Below the pieces are notes generated by a model that was not told where the DNA came from, ran no database searches, and saw only the letters and a program-made list of their open reading frames with translations. Positions 7,226 to 8,634 of a DNA stretch of 8,634 bases are shown here, one piece after another. The DNA comes from Bacteroidota bacterium (GTDB lineage: Bacteria; Bacteroidota; Bacteroidia; Chitinophagales; Chitinophagaceae): positions 1-8,634 of the forward strand of contig JAEZAY010000083.1 in assembly GCA_023427575.1 (NCBI GenBank). The letters are read 5' to 3'. Each line of letters opens with the position of its first letter. Positions within the stretch are counted from its first letter, which is position 1. Both the position numbers and the translations under genes were made by a program.

Positions 7226-7267
7226 CTGCGTACAGCTCAATTTGTTATAAATCAAGAATTAAAAGGT

Positions 7268-8634
7268 ATGAAACTAAAAGTACTGAACGGATCGGCATGG
7301 CCGGTTGCCGGGAAGAAAATCCTTCCATATAAAGCCGGCTCTTTTATTGTTATGCGGATGCTCGCAATCCTGCTGCTATGTTCCGGCATGAAAGCAAGCG
7401 CCGGCGAAATGGCGCCGGGCATCAGCATTTCTCAAAAGAATGCGTCCCTGGAATCCATTTTTCAGCAAATTAAAAAGCAAACTGAATTTGTTTTCTGGTA
7501 CGAAAACAGATTACTGCTGAATGCAAAACGGGTGGATGTGCACGTTAAAAATGCAAGCGTGCACGAGGTGCTTTCGATTTGTTTTAAAGATCAGCCTTTA
7601 ACCTATTCCATTGTCGGAAATACGGTTGTAATTCGCGAACGAAGCATTATCCAACAGGTTGTAAATACTGCTCCCGCACCACAGGCTGTTATCAGAGGAA
7701 AGGTAACCAATGAAAAAGGGGAGCCGCTTCCGGATGTAAGCATTAACTTAAAAGGCACCAGTTATGGTACCGTCAGCGATGGGGAAGGAAATTTTTCTCT
7801 CACCATCCCCGACAATACCGGCACGCTCGTATTCTCCTTTGTGGGCTATGCCACGCAGGAGGTAAAACTGGGGAATTCCACTACCATCAGCATTTCGCTG
7901 ATTCCCGATAACGAGTCTCTGACAGGTGTGGTTGTGGTAGGTTATGGTACGCAGAAGAAAGCCAATCTTACCGGTGCTGTAGATCAGGTAACGGCCGAGG
8001 TTTTCGAGAACCGCTCCCTGCCCAATCTCAGCCAGGGCTTACAGGGTGTAATGCCAAATCTAAATATCAAGTTGGGCGATGGAAAGCCAACGCAGGCGCC
8101 TTCATTTAATATAAGAGGAACCTCTTCAATCGGTCAGGGTGGAAGCGCACTTGTTTTGATTGACGGCGTTGAGGGCGACCCCAGCATGTTGAATCCAAAC
8201 GATGTGGCCAGCATTTCCGTGTTAAAGGATGCGAGCTCCGCGGCTATCTACGGGGCCCGTGGCGCATTTGGAGTGGTGCTGATAACAACTAAAAATCCAC
8301 AGAAAGATAAAACAAGTATTACCTATACGGTAAATCAGTCTATAAAAACGCCAACAACCGTTCCCGATTTTGTAACGGACGGTTATGTTTTTGCCAAATG
8401 GTTTAATGAAGGCTGGAGTGCATGGAACAACTATTCCCAAACTCCTCAAAACGTTAATAAAACGGTTCGGTTCTCACAGGAATACCTGGCCGAACTGGAA
8501 CGAAGGTCAAAAGATCCAAGCCTTCCGAAAGTGGAAGTAGATGATAATGGAGAGTATGTTTATTATGATAATACGGACTGGTACAGGCATCTGTACAAAA
8601 AGAATCTGAGTGCCACCGATCACAATCTTTCATT
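7268..8634 (+). CDS. SusC/RagA family TonB-linked outer-membrane transporter with STN domain (3' end outside window)
   Basis: The frame stays open from ATG 7268 to the window edge, giving 455 codons of a protein usually near 1,100 residues. The first 45 residues are an extended leader: a basic region, then MRMLAILLLCSGMKASA, a normal signal peptide with an extended start typical of this family. AAAAGG just before the ATG may be a weak ribosome site. Domains in order are STN (about 52-123, ISISQKNASLESIFQQIKKQ), carboxypeptidase-regulatory-like (about 141-213, IRGKVTNEKGEPLPDVSI), the SusC TonB-box region VVVVGYGTQKK (221-231) and the plug (about 232-345, with NIRGTSSI, LVLIDGVEGD and VLKDASSAAIYGARGAFGVVLITTK). 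The barrel begins after that. STN marks a transporter that signals to a FecR protein, which is encoded just upstream. A susD partner is expected beyond the window. Substrate, probably a glycan or peptide, cannot be told from this part. Confidence 0.95.
   Translation, partial: MKLKVLNGSAWPVAGKKILPYKAGSFIVMRMLAILLLCSGMKASAGEMAPGISISQKNASLESIFQQIKKQTEFVFWYENRLLLNAKRVDVHVKNASVHEVLSICFKDQPLTYSIVGNTVVIRERSIIQQVVNTAPAPQAVIRGKVTNEKGEPLPDVSINLKGTSYGTVSDGEGNFSLTIPDNTGTLVFSFVGYATQEVKLGNSTTISISLIPDNESLTGVVVVGYGTQKKANLTGAVDQVTAEVFENRSLPNLSQGLQGVMPNLNIKLGDGKPTQAPSFNIRGTSSIGQGGSALVLIDGVEGDPSMLNPNDVASISVLKDASSAAIYGARGAFGVVLITTKNPQKDKTSITYTVNQSIKTPTTVPDFVTDGYVFAKWFNEGWSAWNNYSQTPQNVNKTVRFSQEYLAELERRSKDPSLPKVEVDDNGEYVYYDNTDWYRHLYKKNLSATDHNLS

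Noticed and set aside
8222..8449. 75-codon minus-strand frame
   Set aside because: It lies antisense to the conserved SusC plug (KDASSAAIYGARG) and is explained by that gene.
1..8634. CRISPR array, tRNA or rRNA gene, insertion sequence or defence genes
   Set aside because: There is no regular repeat-spacer pattern, no tRNA- or rRNA-like sequence and no transposase-like or nuclease-like protein.

Overview
The window looks like the chromosome of a member of the Bacteroidota, most like the Chitinophagaceae/Sphingobacteriia branch. Three things point there: a TIGR02985-type ECF sigma factor, FecR anti-sigma factor and STN-domain SusC protein in a row; a TonB receptor that begins with a carboxypeptidase-regulatory-like domain; and weak Shine-Dalgarno sequences in AT-rich leaders. 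This placement rests on recognising families by eye, not on a database search.

Layout. (1) Positions 1-1449 (+) hold a ModF-type protein with two ABC ATPase domains. Only its extreme N-terminus lies outside the window. (2) It converges, with a 47-bp gap, on a FecA-like TonB-dependent outer-membrane receptor at 1497-3923 (-). (3) Upstream of the receptor on the same strand is a small single-pass membrane protein of unknown function (4070-4630, -). (4) A divergent intergenic region of about 680 bp (4631-5311) holds candidate promoters for both sides, a perfect 14-bp inverted repeat, a 13-nt near-identical direct repeat and a stretch that looks like a decayed or repetitive element. (5) On the plus strand come an ECF sigma factor (5312-5890), a FecR-type anti-sigma factor (5949-7118), a convincing intrinsic terminator or attenuator (7192-7225), and the first 455 codons of a SusC/RagA protein (7268 to the window end).

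How the genes fit together. The right half is a trans-envelope signalling cassette. The STN domain of the SusC-like transporter should contact the periplasmic part of FecR across the outer-membrane/periplasm interface, and FecR should then free or activate the sigma factor, which drives susC and, presumably, a susD and substrate-processing genes beyond the window. The FecA-like receptor on the left has no STN domain, so it should not be the partner of this sigma/anti-sigma pair despite its closeness and the FecI/FecR family names. Its substrate cannot be read from sequence; a ferric chelate is the family default.

Most of the window is ordinary Bacteroidota accessory content. The most interesting points are the complementary decay of the two ATPase domains in the ModF-like protein, which leaves one intact composite ATP site, the terminator between fecR and susC, and the unexplained structure of the intergenic region.
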